A stretch of 64,000 bases of DNA from Enterobacter sp. JUb54 (GCF_014298075.1 NZ_CP060418.1:4278001-4342000); one strand, 5' to 3'. Positions 39,477 to 49,058 are shown, counted from the stretch's first letter. Translations and numbers: made by a program. The notes: a model not told the origin generated them from the sequence alone.

Positions 39477-40949
39477 TTACTGGTCGCTGGTCGGCGTATT
39501 GATCATCCGGTTGAGCCACGGCACCAGAACCGCCATCACTATCGTTACTCCCAAGGTCACCAGGCCAATCTTGCCGAAGACGTTGGTGTAGATCGGTAGG
39601 GTTTGCAGCGGGTCGGTGATATTTTCCGGCACGGCGGTGAAGGTCGCAACATAGCCGCCCATCAGGAAAGCTGCCGCCTGGGTCAGGAACCACATCCCGA
39701 GAATAAAGCCCATCAAATGCTGCGGCACCAGCGCGGCGACCATCGCCAGGCCGAGGGCGCTAATCAGCAATTCCCCGAGGCTCTGGAACAGATACACCAG
39801 CACGATAAACCACGGCGACGTCAGCCCCTGGGCATCGGCAAACCAGATCCCCGCGGCCGCGGCGGTCAGGAATCCCAGCGAACATAAAAACATCCCGAGG
39901 GTAAACTTCATCGGCATGGTCAGGTCTTTGCCTTTATTGCCCAGCCGCGTGTAGATCGCCGCCAGTACCGGGCTGGCTACCACTACCCAGAACGGGTTCA
40001 GCGCCTGGAAGCTCACCGGGTTAATGGTGATGCCGAGGATCTCGTGATGGACGTTATTGATGGCGAAGAAGTTGAGCGAGGTCGGCATCTGCGCGTACAG
40101 AATGTAAAACAGCACCGCCTCCAGCATCAGGATAAAGGCGACAAACATTTTATTGCGCCCGGTCTTATCGAGTTTGAAGGCCTCACGGAAGAAGAAAATG
40201 ATCACCACGATGGAGAGCACAATCAGCACCAGGTTGGCGATTTTAACGTTATGCAGCAGCCAGGCGCAGAGGAACACCATCGCCACCGTACCCACCAGAA
40301 CATACAGCAGGTTACGCAGCACTAAGGGACGATGGTCCGGTTCAGAACCGATATCTTTGACCATTCCCCGGCAGGCGAAATAGACCAGCAGCGCGATAAT
40401 CAGCCCCGCGCCGCACAGGTTATAGGTGACGGCATAGCCAAACTTCTCGGCGATCACCGGCGCCAGCGACAGCGACAGCAGCGAGCCGATATTAATCGAC
40501 ATATAAAACAGGGTGAAGGCCCCATCAAGACGCGCGTCTTTGGGCGGATAGCATTTTGACAGCAGGCTGGCGGGGTTGGCTTTAAACAGGCCGTTACCGA
40601 CGGCGATAGTCCCCAGAGCGATAAAAATCAGGTCAGGCTTGAGCAGCGACATCCCGGTCATAAAGTAGCCCAGCGCCAGCACCACCGCGCCGAGCACCAG
40701 CGTGCGTTTGGTGCCGAGCAAATGGTCGCCGACATAGCCACCGATCGAGATCAGGCCATACACCAGCGCCGCGAAGGCACCAAAGGTAATAAACGCCTGT
40801 TCCTGAGAAAATCCGAGCTGTTTAACAAAGAAGACGGCCAGAATCCCCTGGACGCCGTAATAGCCAAATCGCTCCCATAATTCCACAAAAAAAATCATGA
40901 AGAACGGCCGTGGTTGCTTCAACAACCCAGTAGGTGCAGTAGTTTTCAT
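39477..40949 (-). CDS. dtpB: DtpB, dipeptide/tripeptide:proton symporter (POT/PTR family)
   Basis: 490 residues from ATG at 40949 ([17 protein letters not shown]), matching E. coli DtpB (489); AAGGA lies just upstream. The frame continues 31 codons further without a signal-like start. POT signatures are present: [19 protein letters not shown] (ExxERFxYY) in helix 1 and the [13 protein letters not shown] segment. It imports di- and tripeptides. About fourteen membrane segments are expected. Confidence 0.95.
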   Translation of the reverse strand: MKTTAPTGLLKQPRPFFMIFFVELWERFGYYGVQGILAVFFVKQLGFSQEQAFITFGAFAALVYGLISIGGYVGDHLLGTKRTLVLGAVVLALGYFMTGMSLLKPDLIFIALGTIAVGNGLFKANPASLLSKCYPPKDARLDGAFTLFYMSINIGSLLSLSLAPVIAEKFGYAVTYNLCGAGLIIALLVYFACRGMVKDIGSEPDHRPLVLRNLLYVLVGTVAMVFLCAWLLHNVKIANLVLIVLSIVVIIFFFREAFKLDKTGRNKMFVAFILMLEAVLFYILYAQMPTSLNFFAINNVHHEILGITINPVSFQALNPFWVVVASPVLAAIYTRLGNKGKDLTMPMKFTLGMFLCSLGFLTAAAAGIWFADAQGLTSPWFIVLVYLFQSLGELLISALGLAMVAALVPQHLMGFILGMWFLTQAAAFLMGGYVATFTAVPENITDPLQTLPIYTNVFGKIGLVTLGVTIVMAVLVPWLNRMINTPTSDQ

Positions 40950-41202
40950 ATTCCTTCGCCTTAAAGTTCTATCCCAAAAAAGTATGAACGCGTATGCCAG
41001 AACGCGCTGAAAAAGTATTCTTAAGCGCAATGATTCGGTCATTTGCTATGTTTGTAGATTATTATACGAATTATATTTCTTATAATTGGTTGATCACACT
41101 AATCATTAATAATTTTGTGGATTGTTATTCTGTCTCTCTTGCGAGGGGGAGGCGAGGGTGAAATACCAGGGATAATGTGGCTCAGGCCGGTTCACGACCG
41201 CT
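40950..41202. other. AT-rich gap upstream of dtpB
   Basis: About 250 bp between the dtpB start and the uspA terminator. The part at 41040-41120 is strongly AT-rich and should carry the dtpB promoter; several TATAAT-like hexamers occur (for example TTATAATTGG near 41080), so I cannot single one out. No convincing open frame with a ribosome binding site was seen. Confidence 0.5.
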
Positions 41203-41233
41203 AAAAACAACAACGCCCGCGATGGCGGGCGTT
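41203..41233 (-). terminator. Intrinsic terminator of uspA
   Basis: On the minus strand, AACGCCCGC and GCGGGCGTT form a perfect 9-bp stem around CATC, followed by GTTGTTTTTAG. It begins 28 bp after the uspA stop. Confidence 0.88.
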
Positions 41234-41261
41234 GGCATTCTGAAGGTCTACAGTGCGACGG

Positions 41262-41699
41262 TTATTCGTCTTCTTCGTCGCGCAGCGGAACAATCAGCAT
41301 ATCGACATGAACGGTGTTGATCAGCTGGCGCGCGGAGGACATCAGCTTGCTCCAGAAATCCTGATGGTGACCGCAGACCACCAGGTCCATATCGTATTTT
41401 TTAATCGCATCAACCAGCACCTGGCCGAGATCGCCGCTGCCGCTCAGGGTTTCGGTAATCGGATAGCCCGCATTGGTGGACAGCTCGCTCAGCGCGTGGT
41501 GGGTCTCTTCAGAAATGCGTTTCTGCATGTCGCCCAGATTGACATCGATAAGGCCGGTGTAGAGGTCGGAGTAATTCACATCCACGTGAATCAGAGAAAC
41601 CTTGGCATTGTAAGGTCGGGCCATTGAAACGGCTTTTTCTACCAGCACTTTGCTTTCCGGGGAGAGGTCTACTGCAATAAGAATATGTTTGTAAGCCAT
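41262..41699 (-). CDS. uspA: UspA, universal stress protein A
   Basis: 145 residues, E. coli 144. It opens with the family's [16 protein letters not shown] and ends [13 protein letters not shown]. UspA-type proteins lack the ATP-binding G2xG9xG(S/T) motif, and it is not evident here. Cytosolic dimer induced by growth arrest and many stresses. Divergent from uspB, as in E. coli, with a terminator directly downstream. Confidence 0.97.
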   Translation of the reverse strand: MAYKHILIAVDLSPESKVLVEKAVSMARPYNAKVSLIHVDVNYSDLYTGLIDVNLGDMQKRISEETHHALSELSTNAGYPITETLSGSGDLGQVLVDAIKKYDMDLVVCGHHQDFWSKLMSSARQLINTVHVDMLIVPLRDEEDE

Positions 41700-41946
41700 A
41701 GTGTTACTCCTTCCATAAGTTGTCGATGACCATTGGACCAGACAGCTGGTGCTGTCGCTTCGCCCGCGTCCTGCGCGCTAATCCGCGGGGGTTCATCCTG
41801 TTAAGGACTTAATTGTAGAAGATATTTCTACCTTATAGCGCCCCTCGCGCTCCGTCAATGCACCTGGTCCATCAAAAGTTAAACAAATATATCCGTCTTA
41901 CGTATTGATAACGATTAACCTTGTGGTAAAAAAATTGACTGATCTC

Positions 41947-41953
41947 CTACACT
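41947..41953 (+). promoter_or_regulatory. Sigma-S-type -10 of uspB in the 379-bp uspA/uspB gap
   Basis: CTACACT matches the RpoS extended -10 (CTAYRCT), 125 bp upstream of the uspB ATG; no -35 lies at normal spacing, which is common for sigma-S promoters. E. coli uspB is known to depend on RpoS. The rest of the 41700-42078 gap should hold the uspA promoter and leader; I saw no gene in it. Confidence 0.5.
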
Positions 41954-42078
41954 ATTTAATGAGCCGATCGGATAAATAAACGTGATCGGTATCTCACTCT
42001 CGTATTGTATGTTGGGTTGGGTATTGGGGAGCGCTAGCCCCGGAGACGTCTCCGAGGGTGGGTCGCCGGGGAGGAAGT

Positions 42079-42414
42079 ATGATCAGCACTATTGCGCTGT
42101 TTTGGGCCCTGTGTATCGTTTGTGTGGTGAATATGGCACGCTACTTCTCTTCACTGCGTGCGTTATTGGTTGTGCTACGTGGTTGCGATCCCTTGCTTTA
42201 TCAATATGTCGATGGTGGCGGCTTTTTCACCTCGCATGGGCAGCCGGGTAAACAGATGCGTCTGGTTTGGTATATCTACGGCCAGCGTTATCGCGATCAT
42301 CATGATGATGAGTTTATTCGTCGCTGCGAGCGGGTACGGCGGCAATTTATCCTGACCAGCGCGCTGTGTGGCCTGGTGGTGGTGAGTCTGATTGCGTTGC
42401 TGATCTGGCACTGA
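42079..42414 (+). CDS. uspB: UspB, universal stress protein B (membrane protein)
   Basis: 111 residues from ATG at 42079, preceded by GGAGGAAGT, giving the E. coli length and start (MISTIALFW); an ATG 21 bp upstream is in frame but lacks support. Hydrophobic segments at both ends (about 1-22 and 88-110) bracket a basic central region, consistent with two membrane helices. In E. coli, loss of uspB makes stationary cells ethanol-sensitive; molecular function is unknown. Confidence 0.95.
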   Translation: MISTIALFWALCIVCVVNMARYFSSLRALLVVLRGCDPLLYQYVDGGGFFTSHGQPGKQMRLVWYIYGQRYRDHHDDEFIRRCERVRRQFILTSALCGLVVVSLIALLIWH

Positions 42415-42426
42415 CCGGTGGTCAGA

Positions 42427-42460
42427 TAAAAAAACGGGCCAGTTTCCTGACCCGTTTTTA
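42427..42460. terminator. Bidirectional intrinsic terminator between uspB and pitA
   Basis: ACGGGCCAG (42434-42442) and CTGACCCGT (42447-42455) form a 9-bp stem with a TTTC loop and one mismatch or wobble pair. It is flanked by A7 before and TTTT after, so it can end both convergent transcripts. Confidence 0.88.
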
Positions 42461-42479
42461 TCATGTGCTGATACCCGCG

Positions 42480-43976
42480 TTAGATAAGCTTCAGCGAGAG
42501 CCAGTACAATCCGCCGGAGAGCAGAATCGCGGCCGGTAAGGTGAGAACCCACGCCATCAGAATGCTGGTGACGGTTTTTCTCTGCAGGCCACCGCCATCG
42601 ACGAGCATCGTCCCCGCAACAGAGGAGGAGAGCACGTGGGTGGTCGAAACCGGCATACCGGTATAGCTCGCCAGACCAATCGAAACGGCGGCGGTCATCT
42701 GGGCTGACATACCTTGTGCGTAGGTCATGCCTTTCTTACCAATTTTCTCACCGATAGTGGTCGCCACGCGGCGCCAGCCGATCATGGTGCCGATACCCAG
42801 CGCCAGAGCAACCGCCATAATGATCCAGATTGGCGCGTACTCGATGGTGCTCAGCATATCGGTTTTCAGTTTCTTCAGCAGGCGCTGATCGTCTGCATTC
42901 ACTTCCGGAAGCTTCGCGACTTTGTCGGTGGTATCGGAGATGCACAGCATAATGCGGCGCAGCTGAGCACGCTGATCGACCGAGAGGGCGTCATAGCTTT
43001 CGATACCGGTCAACGCGGTCTTCACACGATCCAGCGCGTTAATAGTGTTCGCCGGGTGGCAATGGAATTCACCGTTTGGCGTCGCGCCGGTGTCCGGAGA
43101 CGGCACCAGTTGATCAACGCCGGTGACTTTCTTCAACAGCTCAGGACGCTGCTGGAAGAAGGTTTCCACGTTGTTGACCGCATCACGAGTCCGGGTGATT
43201 TCGTAGCCGGAGGCGTTCATGTTGACCACGAAGCCCGCCGGGGCGACACCGATAAGCACCAGCATGACCAGACCAATGCCTTTCTGGCCATCGTTGGCAC
43301 CGTGCGAAAACGATACGCCAATGGCTGACAGAATCAGCGCGATACGGGTCCAGAACGGCGGCTTTTTCTTACCGTCTTTCTTTTCACGTTCCGCCGGGGT
43401 CAGGTGGATACGGGCGCGTTTTTTGGTACCGCTCCAGTAGCGACGCAGAATGAAAATCAGCCCGCCAGCGACCACCAGGCCGACGATCGGCGAGATGATA
43501 AGCGAACCGAAAATTCCGATCACTTTCGGGATATTCAGCGCGTCAACCACTGAGGTGCCGGTCATCAGCGCATTGGTTAAACCAATACCGATGATAGCGC
43601 CGATCAGCGTATGTGAACTGGAGGCCGGCAGACCAAAATACCAGGTGCCGAGGTTCCAGATAATCGCGGCCAGTAACATAGAGAACACCATGGCGAGGCC
43701 ATGTGCGGAACCCATATTAAGCAGCAGGTCGGTCGGCAGCATATGCACGATGGCATAAGCGACGCTAAGGCCACCTAACAGCACGCCGAAGAAGTTGAAG
43801 AGGGCCGCCATCGCAACAGCAAGTTGCGACCGCATTGCGCGTGTGTAAATCACAGTTGCAACCGCGTTTGCGGTATCATGAAAACCGTTAATCGCTTCGT
43901 AAAACAGCACGAAAGCTAAAGCAAGCAATAGTAATAGTCCGGTATGTAAATCCAGACCGGCAAATAAATGTAGCAT
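42480..43976 (-). CDS. pitA: PitA, low-affinity phosphate (metal-phosphate) transporter
   Basis: 498 residues, E. coli 499. PiT-family symporter that takes up neutral metal-phosphate complexes. Family motifs: [18 protein letters not shown] in helix 1-2 and its inverted repeat counterpart [13 protein letters not shown], with a large hydrophilic central loop (about residues 195-380). It is constitutive in E. coli and also a route for Zn and Te entry. Convergent with uspB and divergent from yhiN, as in E. coli. Confidence 0.97.
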   Translation of the reverse strand: MLHLFAGLDLHTGLLLLLALAFVLFYEAINGFHDTANAVATVIYTRAMRSQLAVAMAALFNFFGVLLGGLSVAYAIVHMLPTDLLLNMGSAHGLAMVFSMLLAAIIWNLGTWYFGLPASSSHTLIGAIIGIGLTNALMTGTSVVDALNIPKVIGIFGSLIISPIVGLVVAGGLIFILRRYWSGTKKRARIHLTPAEREKKDGKKKPPFWTRIALILSAIGVSFSHGANDGQKGIGLVMLVLIGVAPAGFVVNMNASGYEITRTRDAVNNVETFFQQRPELLKKVTGVDQLVPSPDTGATPNGEFHCHPANTINALDRVKTALTGIESYDALSVDQRAQLRRIMLCISDTTDKVAKLPEVNADDQRLLKKLKTDMLSTIEYAPIWIIMAVALALGIGTMIGWRRVATTIGEKIGKKGMTYAQGMSAQMTAAVSIGLASYTGMPVSTTHVLSSSVAGTMLVDGGGLQRKTVTSILMAWVLTLPAAILLSGGLYWLSLKLI

Positions 43977-44206
43977 AGGACGTTACGCCATTTTGAGGAC
44001 ATGAACGCGGCGCATTATCAGGGACTTTAGCGGCGCGGGCAAAGTGAAATATAGACTTTTTTTGATTTTCTTCCTGTCTGTTTTTCACTCCCTTGAGATT
44101 AATCTTATATCTTTCAATGATGTATCTAAATACATGGATTTTCGTGCTGGTGCGACCAGAGTGAAAAATTTACAATTCCCGACAATCGGGATATGAGGAA
44201 AGTTGT

Positions 44207-45397
44207 GTGGAAAGGTTTGATGCCATTGTAATCGGCGCCGGTGCGGCGGGAATGTTTTGTGCAGCGCTGGCGGGCCAGGCAGGGCAGCGTGTGCTGCTGC
44301 TGGATAATGGCAAAAAGCCGGGTCGTAAGATCCTGATGTCCGGCGGCGGGCGCTGCAACTTTACCAATATGTATATTGAACCGGCGGCGTATCTCAGCCG
44401 AAATCCGCATTTTTGCAAATCTGCGCTGGCGCGCTACACCCAGTGGGATTTTATCGAACTGGTCGGCAAGCACGGCATCGCCTGGCATGAGAAGACCCTC
44501 GGCCAGCTGTTTTGCGATGATTCCGCCGGGCAAATTGTCGACCTGCTGCTGGCCGAATGCGAAAAAGGGGCGGTGCAGATCCGCCTGCGCAGCGAGATTA
44601 TCAGCGTCGAACGCGACGATGAGGGCTACACCCTGCAGCTGAACGGCGACGCGGTGGCGGCGAAAAAACTGGTGGTGGCCTCAGGTGGCCTGTCGATGCC
44701 GGGGCTGGGCGCCTCGCCGTTCGGCTATAAGCTTGCCGAGCAGTTTGGCCTCAAGGTGCTGCCCACTCGCGCCGGCCTGGTGCCCTTCACCCTGCACAAA
44801 CCGCTGCTGGAACAGCTGCAGGTGCTCTCCGGCGTCTCGGTACCATCAACCATCACGGCGCAGGACGGCACGCTGTTCCGTGAAAACCTGCTGTTTACCC
44901 ACCGTGGGCTTTCCGGGCCGGCGGTGCTGCAAATTTCCAGCTACTGGCAGCCGGGTGAGTTTGTCAGTATCAATCTGCTGCCGGACTGCCATCTCGATGA
45001 TTTTCTCAACGAGCAGCGCCGCGAGCACCCCAACCAGAGCCTGAAAAATACACTCGCCATGCAGCTGCCGAAGCGCCTGGTGGAGTGTCTGCAGCTGCTG
45101 GGACAGATACCGGATGTCACGTTGAAACAGCTGAACCTGCGCGATCAGGAGCTGCTGGTGGAGACGCTGACCGCCTGGCGCGTCCAGCCGAACGGCACCG
45201 AAGGCTACCGCACCGCGGAAATCACCCTCGGCGGCGTAGATACCAACGAACTGTCGTCACGTACCATGGAAGCCCGCAAGGCGCCGGGACTCTACTTTAT
45301 CGGTGAAGTGATGGATGTGACCGGCTGGCTGGGCGGCTATAACTTCCAGTGGGCGTGGTCTTCCGCCTGGGCCTGCGCGCAGGCGCTGGCGGATTAG
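44207..45397 (+). CDS. yhiN: YhiN, HI0933-family flavoprotein
   Basis: 396 residues from GTG at 44207 (VERFDAIVIGAGAAG), preceded by GAGGAA; it aligns with E. coli MERFDAIIIGAG. It has an N-terminal FAD Rossmann motif GAGAAG and the family signature KPGRKILMSGGGRCNFTN. The C-terminal motif is GGVDTNELSSRTMEAR...GLYFIGEVMDVTGWLGGYN. Predicted FAD-dependent oxidoreductase; the reaction is unknown. Its last 4 bp overlap the convergent LysR gene. Confidence 0.93.
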   Translation: MERFDAIVIGAGAAGMFCAALAGQAGQRVLLLDNGKKPGRKILMSGGGRCNFTNMYIEPAAYLSRNPHFCKSALARYTQWDFIELVGKHGIAWHEKTLGQLFCDDSAGQIVDLLLAECEKGAVQIRLRSEIISVERDDEGYTLQLNGDAVAAKKLVVASGGLSMPGLGASPFGYKLAEQFGLKVLPTRAGLVPFTLHKPLLEQLQVLSGVSVPSTITAQDGTLFRENLLFTHRGLSGPAVLQISSYWQPGEFVSINLLPDCHLDDFLNEQRREHPNQSLKNTLAMQLPKRLVECLQLLGQIPDVTLKQLNLRDQELLVETLTAWRVQPNGTEGYRTAEITLGGVDTNELSSRTMEARKAPGLYFIGEVMDVTGWLGGYNFQWAWSSAWACAQALAD

Positions 45398-46287
45398 TCT
45401 TCTGCAACTGAAGCGTGACGGAATAGCGCCTGCCAGGCGCGGGCAGCTCCGTTAATCTCCTCTTTGCGGCTCACCCGAAGCAGACTGGCGCAAAGCGCCG
45501 GGTCATTCAGGGGACGGTAGACAATATCCGGAATGCCAACCTGCACCACCGGTTCGGGGACCAGGGCCACCCCCAGTCCGGCACCGGCCATTGCCAGCAC
45601 GCTCAGCGTCCCCGAGGCGCGGGATATGCGCTGGGGGTGACCTGGGTTGAGCGCCTGCAAAGCAGACGCCAGCTGCGCATCTGCATCGTGGCTGGCGTAG
45701 AGGATTAGCGGCTCCTCCGCCAGCATTGCTACGGTCAGCTGCGGGTGAGCGGCCAGCGGGTTATCCTGTCTCATCGCCACAAACCGTTGCCAGCTGCCGA
45801 CGGCTTCGCAGCGCAGCGCCGGGTGGCTTGCTCCCTGAAAGTCCGGCAGATAGCCAATATCCAGCTGGTCATTAAGAATCGCATCAATTTGCTGATGCGG
45901 TTCCAGCTCCTGCACCGTCAGTTCGGCCTGCGGATAGCGCTGGTGAAAAAGCCGCATATCGGCAACCAGCAGGCCGCTGAGCACCGCATTACCGGCAAAA
46001 CCGACGCGTACCTGGCCCATTTCTCCTTTGAGTGAACGCTCGACCATTAAGCGACTATGCTCAGTCTGGGCGAGGATATTTTGTGCCTGAACCTGCAGCA
46101 GCTTCCCGGCTTCAGTAAGCATCACCCGGCGGCTTGAGCGGATAAACAATGCGCCACCCAGCTCATTTTCCAGATCTTTAATCTGCTTACTCAGCGCAGG
46201 CTGCACGATATGCAGACGTTCCGCGGCGCGACCGAAATGGCTCTCCTCGGCGACGGCCAAAAAGTAGCGTAGATGACGAAGTTCCAT
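45394..46287 (-). CDS. LysR-family regulator (divergent from SnoaL-like gene)
   Basis: 297 residues. The N-terminal helix-turn-helix opens MELRHLRYFLAVAEESHFGRAA and has the conserved LHIVQPALSKQIKDLE recognition region; a substrate-binding domain follows. It resembles the BenM/CatR/HcaR branch by its opening, which often controls aromatic-compound genes. Tail overlap of 4 bp with yhiN. A 17-bp palindrome lies in the gap to the divergent SnoaL-like gene, its likely target. Confidence 0.85.
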   Translation of the reverse strand: MELRHLRYFLAVAEESHFGRAAERLHIVQPALSKQIKDLENELGGALFIRSSRRVMLTEAGKLLQVQAQNILAQTEHSRLMVERSLKGEMGQVRVGFAGNAVLSGLLVADMRLFHQRYPQAELTVQELEPHQQIDAILNDQLDIGYLPDFQGASHPALRCEAVGSWQRFVAMRQDNPLAAHPQLTVAMLAEEPLILYASHDADAQLASALQALNPGHPQRISRASGTLSVLAMAGAGLGVALVPEPVVQVGIPDIVYRPLNDPALCASLLRVSRKEEINGAARAWQALFRHASVAED

Positions 46288-46298
46288 AGAGCCTCATT

Positions 46299-46315
46299 AA
46301 TCACTAAAAGTGATT
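46299..46315. promoter_or_regulatory. 17-bp palindrome, candidate LysR operator
   Basis: AATCACT-AAA-AGTGATT: perfect 7-bp arms with a 3-base centre, 12 bp from the regulator's start codon and 79 bp upstream of the SnoaL-like gene. It contains the T-N11-A pattern of LysR sites. Confidence 0.6.
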
Positions 46316-46394
46316 GATTGATGAAATCTGTATATTTGAGTTTATTGTATCGCGGGCACAAACTACACCCGGTTCACTAATCGGAGAGACCAAC

Positions 46395-46976
46395 ATGCAT
46401 AGCCAATTACAAGACCGTCAGCAGCTTAATGACTTGATGACCGGCTGGATCCATCGTGACCTGAGCGAATGGGATAAATTACGTGGCCTGTTTCACCCGG
46501 ACGGGACGATAGAAATCACCTGGTTTGAAGGGCTGGCCAGCGATTTTATCGATGGTTCGATCCGCATGGGCGCCTCTGAGCTGCGCACCCGTCACCTTAT
46601 CGCGTCACCCGTCGTGCAGTTCAGCGATGACGGCAGCCGGGCTATTCTCGAAACCTGCGCGGTGATTATTGCTGAAAACACCCGGCTGAATATCGGCTGT
46701 GAGTGCCATAACCGTTTTTATGATATGGCTGAAAAGCGCGACGGCGTGTGGAGACTGTTCCATCGCCAGAGTATCTACGATATGGGAACCTTCACTTTCC
46801 CGCAGGGACCCACGGAGATTGACTCCTCGTTGGTCGCAAAATACCCGCGTGAATACGCCGCGCTTGGTTATCTGCTAGAGCAGAGTGGTTTTCCGGTACA
46901 GCGCGTGTTTGCTACCCGGGGCAGCGACCAGGAGCGAGACATGAAAGCCGCAGGAATGCGCTGGCTCTCGGCATAG
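46395..46976 (+). CDS. SnoaL-like/NTF2-fold protein
   Basis: 193 residues from ATG at 46395 (MHSQLQDRQQLNDLM), with GGAGAG 8 bases upstream; the frame is open 27 codons further. The fold is suggested by an N-terminal helical region (DRQQLNDLMTGWIHRDLSEW), then DGTIEITWFEGLAS, the RHLIASPVVQFSDDGSRAILET strand pair and CHNRFYDMAEKRDGVWRLFHR. This is the typical arrangement of SnoaL-like proteins (small cyclases, hydratases, dehydratases). Substrate unknown. Divergent from and probably regulated by the LysR gene. Confidence 0.75.
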   Translation: MHSQLQDRQQLNDLMTGWIHRDLSEWDKLRGLFHPDGTIEITWFEGLASDFIDGSIRMGASELRTRHLIASPVVQFSDDGSRAILETCAVIIAENTRLNIGCECHNRFYDMAEKRDGVWRLFHRQSIYDMGTFTFPQGPTEIDSSLVAKYPREYAALGYLLEQSGFPVQRVFATRGSDQERDMKAAGMRWLSA

Positions 46977-47009
46977 TTCTCGGCATCATTCTGGCGCGCC
47001 CCGACATCT

Positions 47010-48023
47010 TTAATTCAGGCCAAGAAAGTGCTGGGCGATTTTGAAGTAAATAATCAGCCCGGTACCGTCGATCAGCGTGGCGATAAACGGTGCGGAGACC
47101 ACCGCCGGGTCAATCCCGACGCGCTTGAGCACCATCGGGATCACCGACGACACCACCGCGCTCCACAGGGTAATGCACACCAGCGTCAGGCTGACGATCA
47201 TCGTGATTTCCATGCCGATGCCCATCATCCAGGCGCGGATGCATCCCGCCAGCCCAAGGGTAATGGCAATCAGCAGCGATGTGGTCACCTCTTTGCGGAT
47301 CACCCGTCCCATATCCCGTAACCGGACTTCCCCCAGCGCCATGGCGCGCACCAGCGTGGAGGTGATCTGCGTACCGCTGTTGCCGCCGGTGCCAATCAGC
47401 AGCGGGATGAAAAAGGCCAGCGCAATGGCGGATTCCAGCGCCTCGCCAAAGTGTTGAAGCACGCTGCTGGTGTAGGCTTCCGCCACGAACAGCAGCAGCA
47501 GCCATACCGCTCGCTTCTTCCACAGCGCCCACGGGCTGATCTCCAGATAAGGCTGATCCAACGGCAGCGTTGCCCCCTGGCGGTGAACATCTTCGGTGAC
47601 GTCATCCTCCAGCAGATGGGCAATCTCTTTTTCCATCAGACAGCCCACCAGTTCGCCTTTGTCGACCACCGGCACCAGATCGAGCCCGCGTTCGGTCAGT
47701 TCCGCCACCACCTGCTGGCGCTCGTCATCGGGCCTGACGCGAAACAGGCAGCTGTCCATCAGGTAGCGAATGGGCTGCGCCGTCTCGTTCTCCTGAAGCA
47801 GTTTTTTAATTGATAAGCTTCCGCGTAGCTTCTTACCGGCCACCACAAAAACCTGGCCGGGGATCTCATCGCTGGCGAGCCGGGAGATAAACAGTTCCCG
47901 CGCTTCAGAGACGCTGAGGTGCTCAGGCAGGGTGATAAAATCGGTACGCATGTATTGCGCGATAGCATCGCCGTCAAAGTTGGCAGCGGGCAGATGCGCG
48001 GTGCAGTGCTGAATAGATGACAT
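47010..48023 (-). CDS. mgtE: MgtE-type magnesium transporter (short N-terminus)
   Basis: 337 residues from ATG at 48023, chosen for AGGG 8 bases upstream; in-frame ATGs at 48050 and 48062 are alternatives. Two CBS domains (about residues 25-145) are followed by five hydrophobic segments with the MgtE signature IGTGGNSGTQITS. The superhelical MgtE N domain of full-length transporters (about 450 residues) is missing, so gating would rely on the CBS pair alone. An M-box-like leader lies upstream, supporting Mg-controlled expression. Confidence 0.88.
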   Translation of the reverse strand: MSSIQHCTAHLPAANFDGDAIAQYMRTDFITLPEHLSVSEARELFISRLASDEIPGQVFVVAGKKLRGSLSIKKLLQENETAQPIRYLMDSCLFRVRPDDERQQVVAELTERGLDLVPVVDKGELVGCLMEKEIAHLLEDDVTEDVHRQGATLPLDQPYLEISPWALWKKRAVWLLLLFVAEAYTSSVLQHFGEALESAIALAFFIPLLIGTGGNSGTQITSTLVRAMALGEVRLRDMGRVIRKEVTTSLLIAITLGLAGCIRAWMMGIGMEITMIVSLTLVCITLWSAVVSSVIPMVLKRVGIDPAVVSAPFIATLIDGTGLIIYFKIAQHFLGLN

Positions 48024-48081
48024 GAGATATACCCTAAGAAAATCACTCATAGGGGCGAACAAGACAGGGTGCGCACAGGCA

Positions 48082-48255
48082 GATCCCTACGTCCTGGGTT
48101 TAGCACTGCACAACGTATCTGAACGGAAAATACCGCCAGAAGTTACCTTGGCAACACCTTGATTCGATGGATGCCTGTATTTCCCTGAGTGGTCTCTCTC
48201 GATACCAGCAGGGCGGTAACTTATGTTTATGCAGGAGCCTCGCCATAACGAGATC
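48082..48255 (-). ncRNA. M-box (ykoK) magnesium riboswitch candidate in the mgtE leader
   Basis: Read on the minus strand, the leader has the M-box landmarks in order. They are a P1 arm GATC-T-CGT (48255-48248), GCGAGGCTCCTGCAT (about 48243-48229), ACCGCC, a long middle region, then CAGTGCTAAA (48108-48099) and the closing arm ACG...GATC (48091-48082). These match the conserved blocks of the ykoK leader. Between it and the ATG, CCCTA (48054-48050) can pair with TAGGG (48036-48032), which holds the Shine-Dalgarno, so a translational switch is plausible. Not folded or searched against Rfam. Confidence 0.68.
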
Positions 48256-48353
48256 GTTAAATGAGACGTGATTATTAGCGAAGGGAAATAATTAACCAAG
48301 CGTATAATTCAGATGGTTTATTAATGGTTGAGAAATACCGGAAGAGGTAGGGA

Positions 48354-48382
48354 TTGACTTCATTCTACGCTATCATAGTATG
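48354..48382 (+). promoter_or_regulatory. Probable hicAB promoter
   Basis: TTGACT (48354-48359), about 17 bp, TAGTAT (48377-48382). The spacer holds the small palindrome CTATCATAG (48370-48378), a possible HicB operator. Position is about 32 bp upstream of hicA. Confidence 0.5.
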
Positions 48383-48414
48383 TGACTTCAAAGGATGAGG
48401 TCGTAGGAGGTGCG

Positions 48415-48690
48415 ATGGAGCAGCAGGTATTATCCTTACGCAAAAAGCAGCGCAACACGCTGGAGCAACTCTTCAAAACTCCCGTGCCGCAAGGTATTAA
48501 ATGGACGGATATTGAGTCGCTGATAAAAGCGTTAGGTGGGCAGATCAAAGAAGGGCGCGGGTCGCGATGCAAATTTTTACTAAACCAGAGCATTGCCAAT
48601 TTTCATCGGCCTCATCCTTCACCGGATACCGATAAAGGCGCAGTGGAGAGTGTGCGCGACTGGTTAACAAGCATAGGAGTAAAACCATGA
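48415..48690 (+). CDS. hicA: HicA-family toxin (mRNA interferase)
   Basis: 91 residues from ATG at 48415, with the strong Shine-Dalgarno TAGGAGG. HicA dsRBD-like fold: KWTDIESLIKALGG, EGRGSRCKFLL, then HRPHP near residues 64-68 and a C-terminal helix AVESVRDWLTSIG. In minimal HicA toxins the catalytic histidine lies in GSH; here the position is GSR (49-51), the pattern of the longer HicA subgroup carrying HRPHP. Toxin genes come first, and the stop overlaps hicB by 4 bp. Confidence 0.88.
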   Translation: MEQQVLSLRKKQRNTLEQLFKTPVPQGIKWTDIESLIKALGGQIKEGRGSRCKFLLNQSIANFHRPHPSPDTDKGAVESVRDWLTSIGVKP

Positions 48691-49046
48691 TCAAACCTAA
48701 AACGCCTAACTCAATGGAGATCGCCGGGCAGCCCGCGGTCATCAACTATGTGCCTGAACTTAATGCCTTTCGCGGCAAGTTCCTTGGGTTGTCTGGCTAC
48801 TGCGATTTTGTTTCTGACAGTATTCAGGGGCTACAAGAAGAGGGCGAAATTTCCCTGCGAGAATATCTCGAGGATTGCCGGGAGGCGGGAATTGATCCCT
48901 ACGTTCATCCAGAGAAACTGAAAACATTTACCCTGCGCTACCCGGAGTCTTTCGGCGAACGTCTCAGCTCGGCGGCTGCGGAAGAACAGGTATCAGTCAA
49001 TACCTGGATTATTGAGACGCTTAGCGAACGTCTGAAGCAAGCATAA
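48687..49046 (+). CDS. hicB: HicB-family antitoxin with ribbon-helix-helix tail
   Basis: 119 residues, coupled to hicA (ATGA at 48687-48690). The N-terminal HicB partial RNase H-like domain spans about 1-75 (INYVPELNAFRGKFLGLSGYCDF). The C-terminal RHH/Arc-type DNA-binding segment follows (TLRYPESFGERLSSAAAEEQ, then VSVNTWIIETL). It should neutralise HicA and repress the operon. Confidence 0.88.
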   Translation: MIKPKTPNSMEIAGQPAVINYVPELNAFRGKFLGLSGYCDFVSDSIQGLQEEGEISLREYLEDCREAGIDPYVHPEKLKTFTLRYPESFGERLSSAAAEEQVSVNTWIIETLSERLKQA

Positions 49047-49058
49047 TAACCGTCTGGT

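Noticed and set aside
41935-41953. TTGACT with CTACACT as a sigma-70 promoter of uspB
   Set aside because: The two boxes are only 7 bp apart, too close to work as -35 and -10; only the sigma-S-like -10 was kept.
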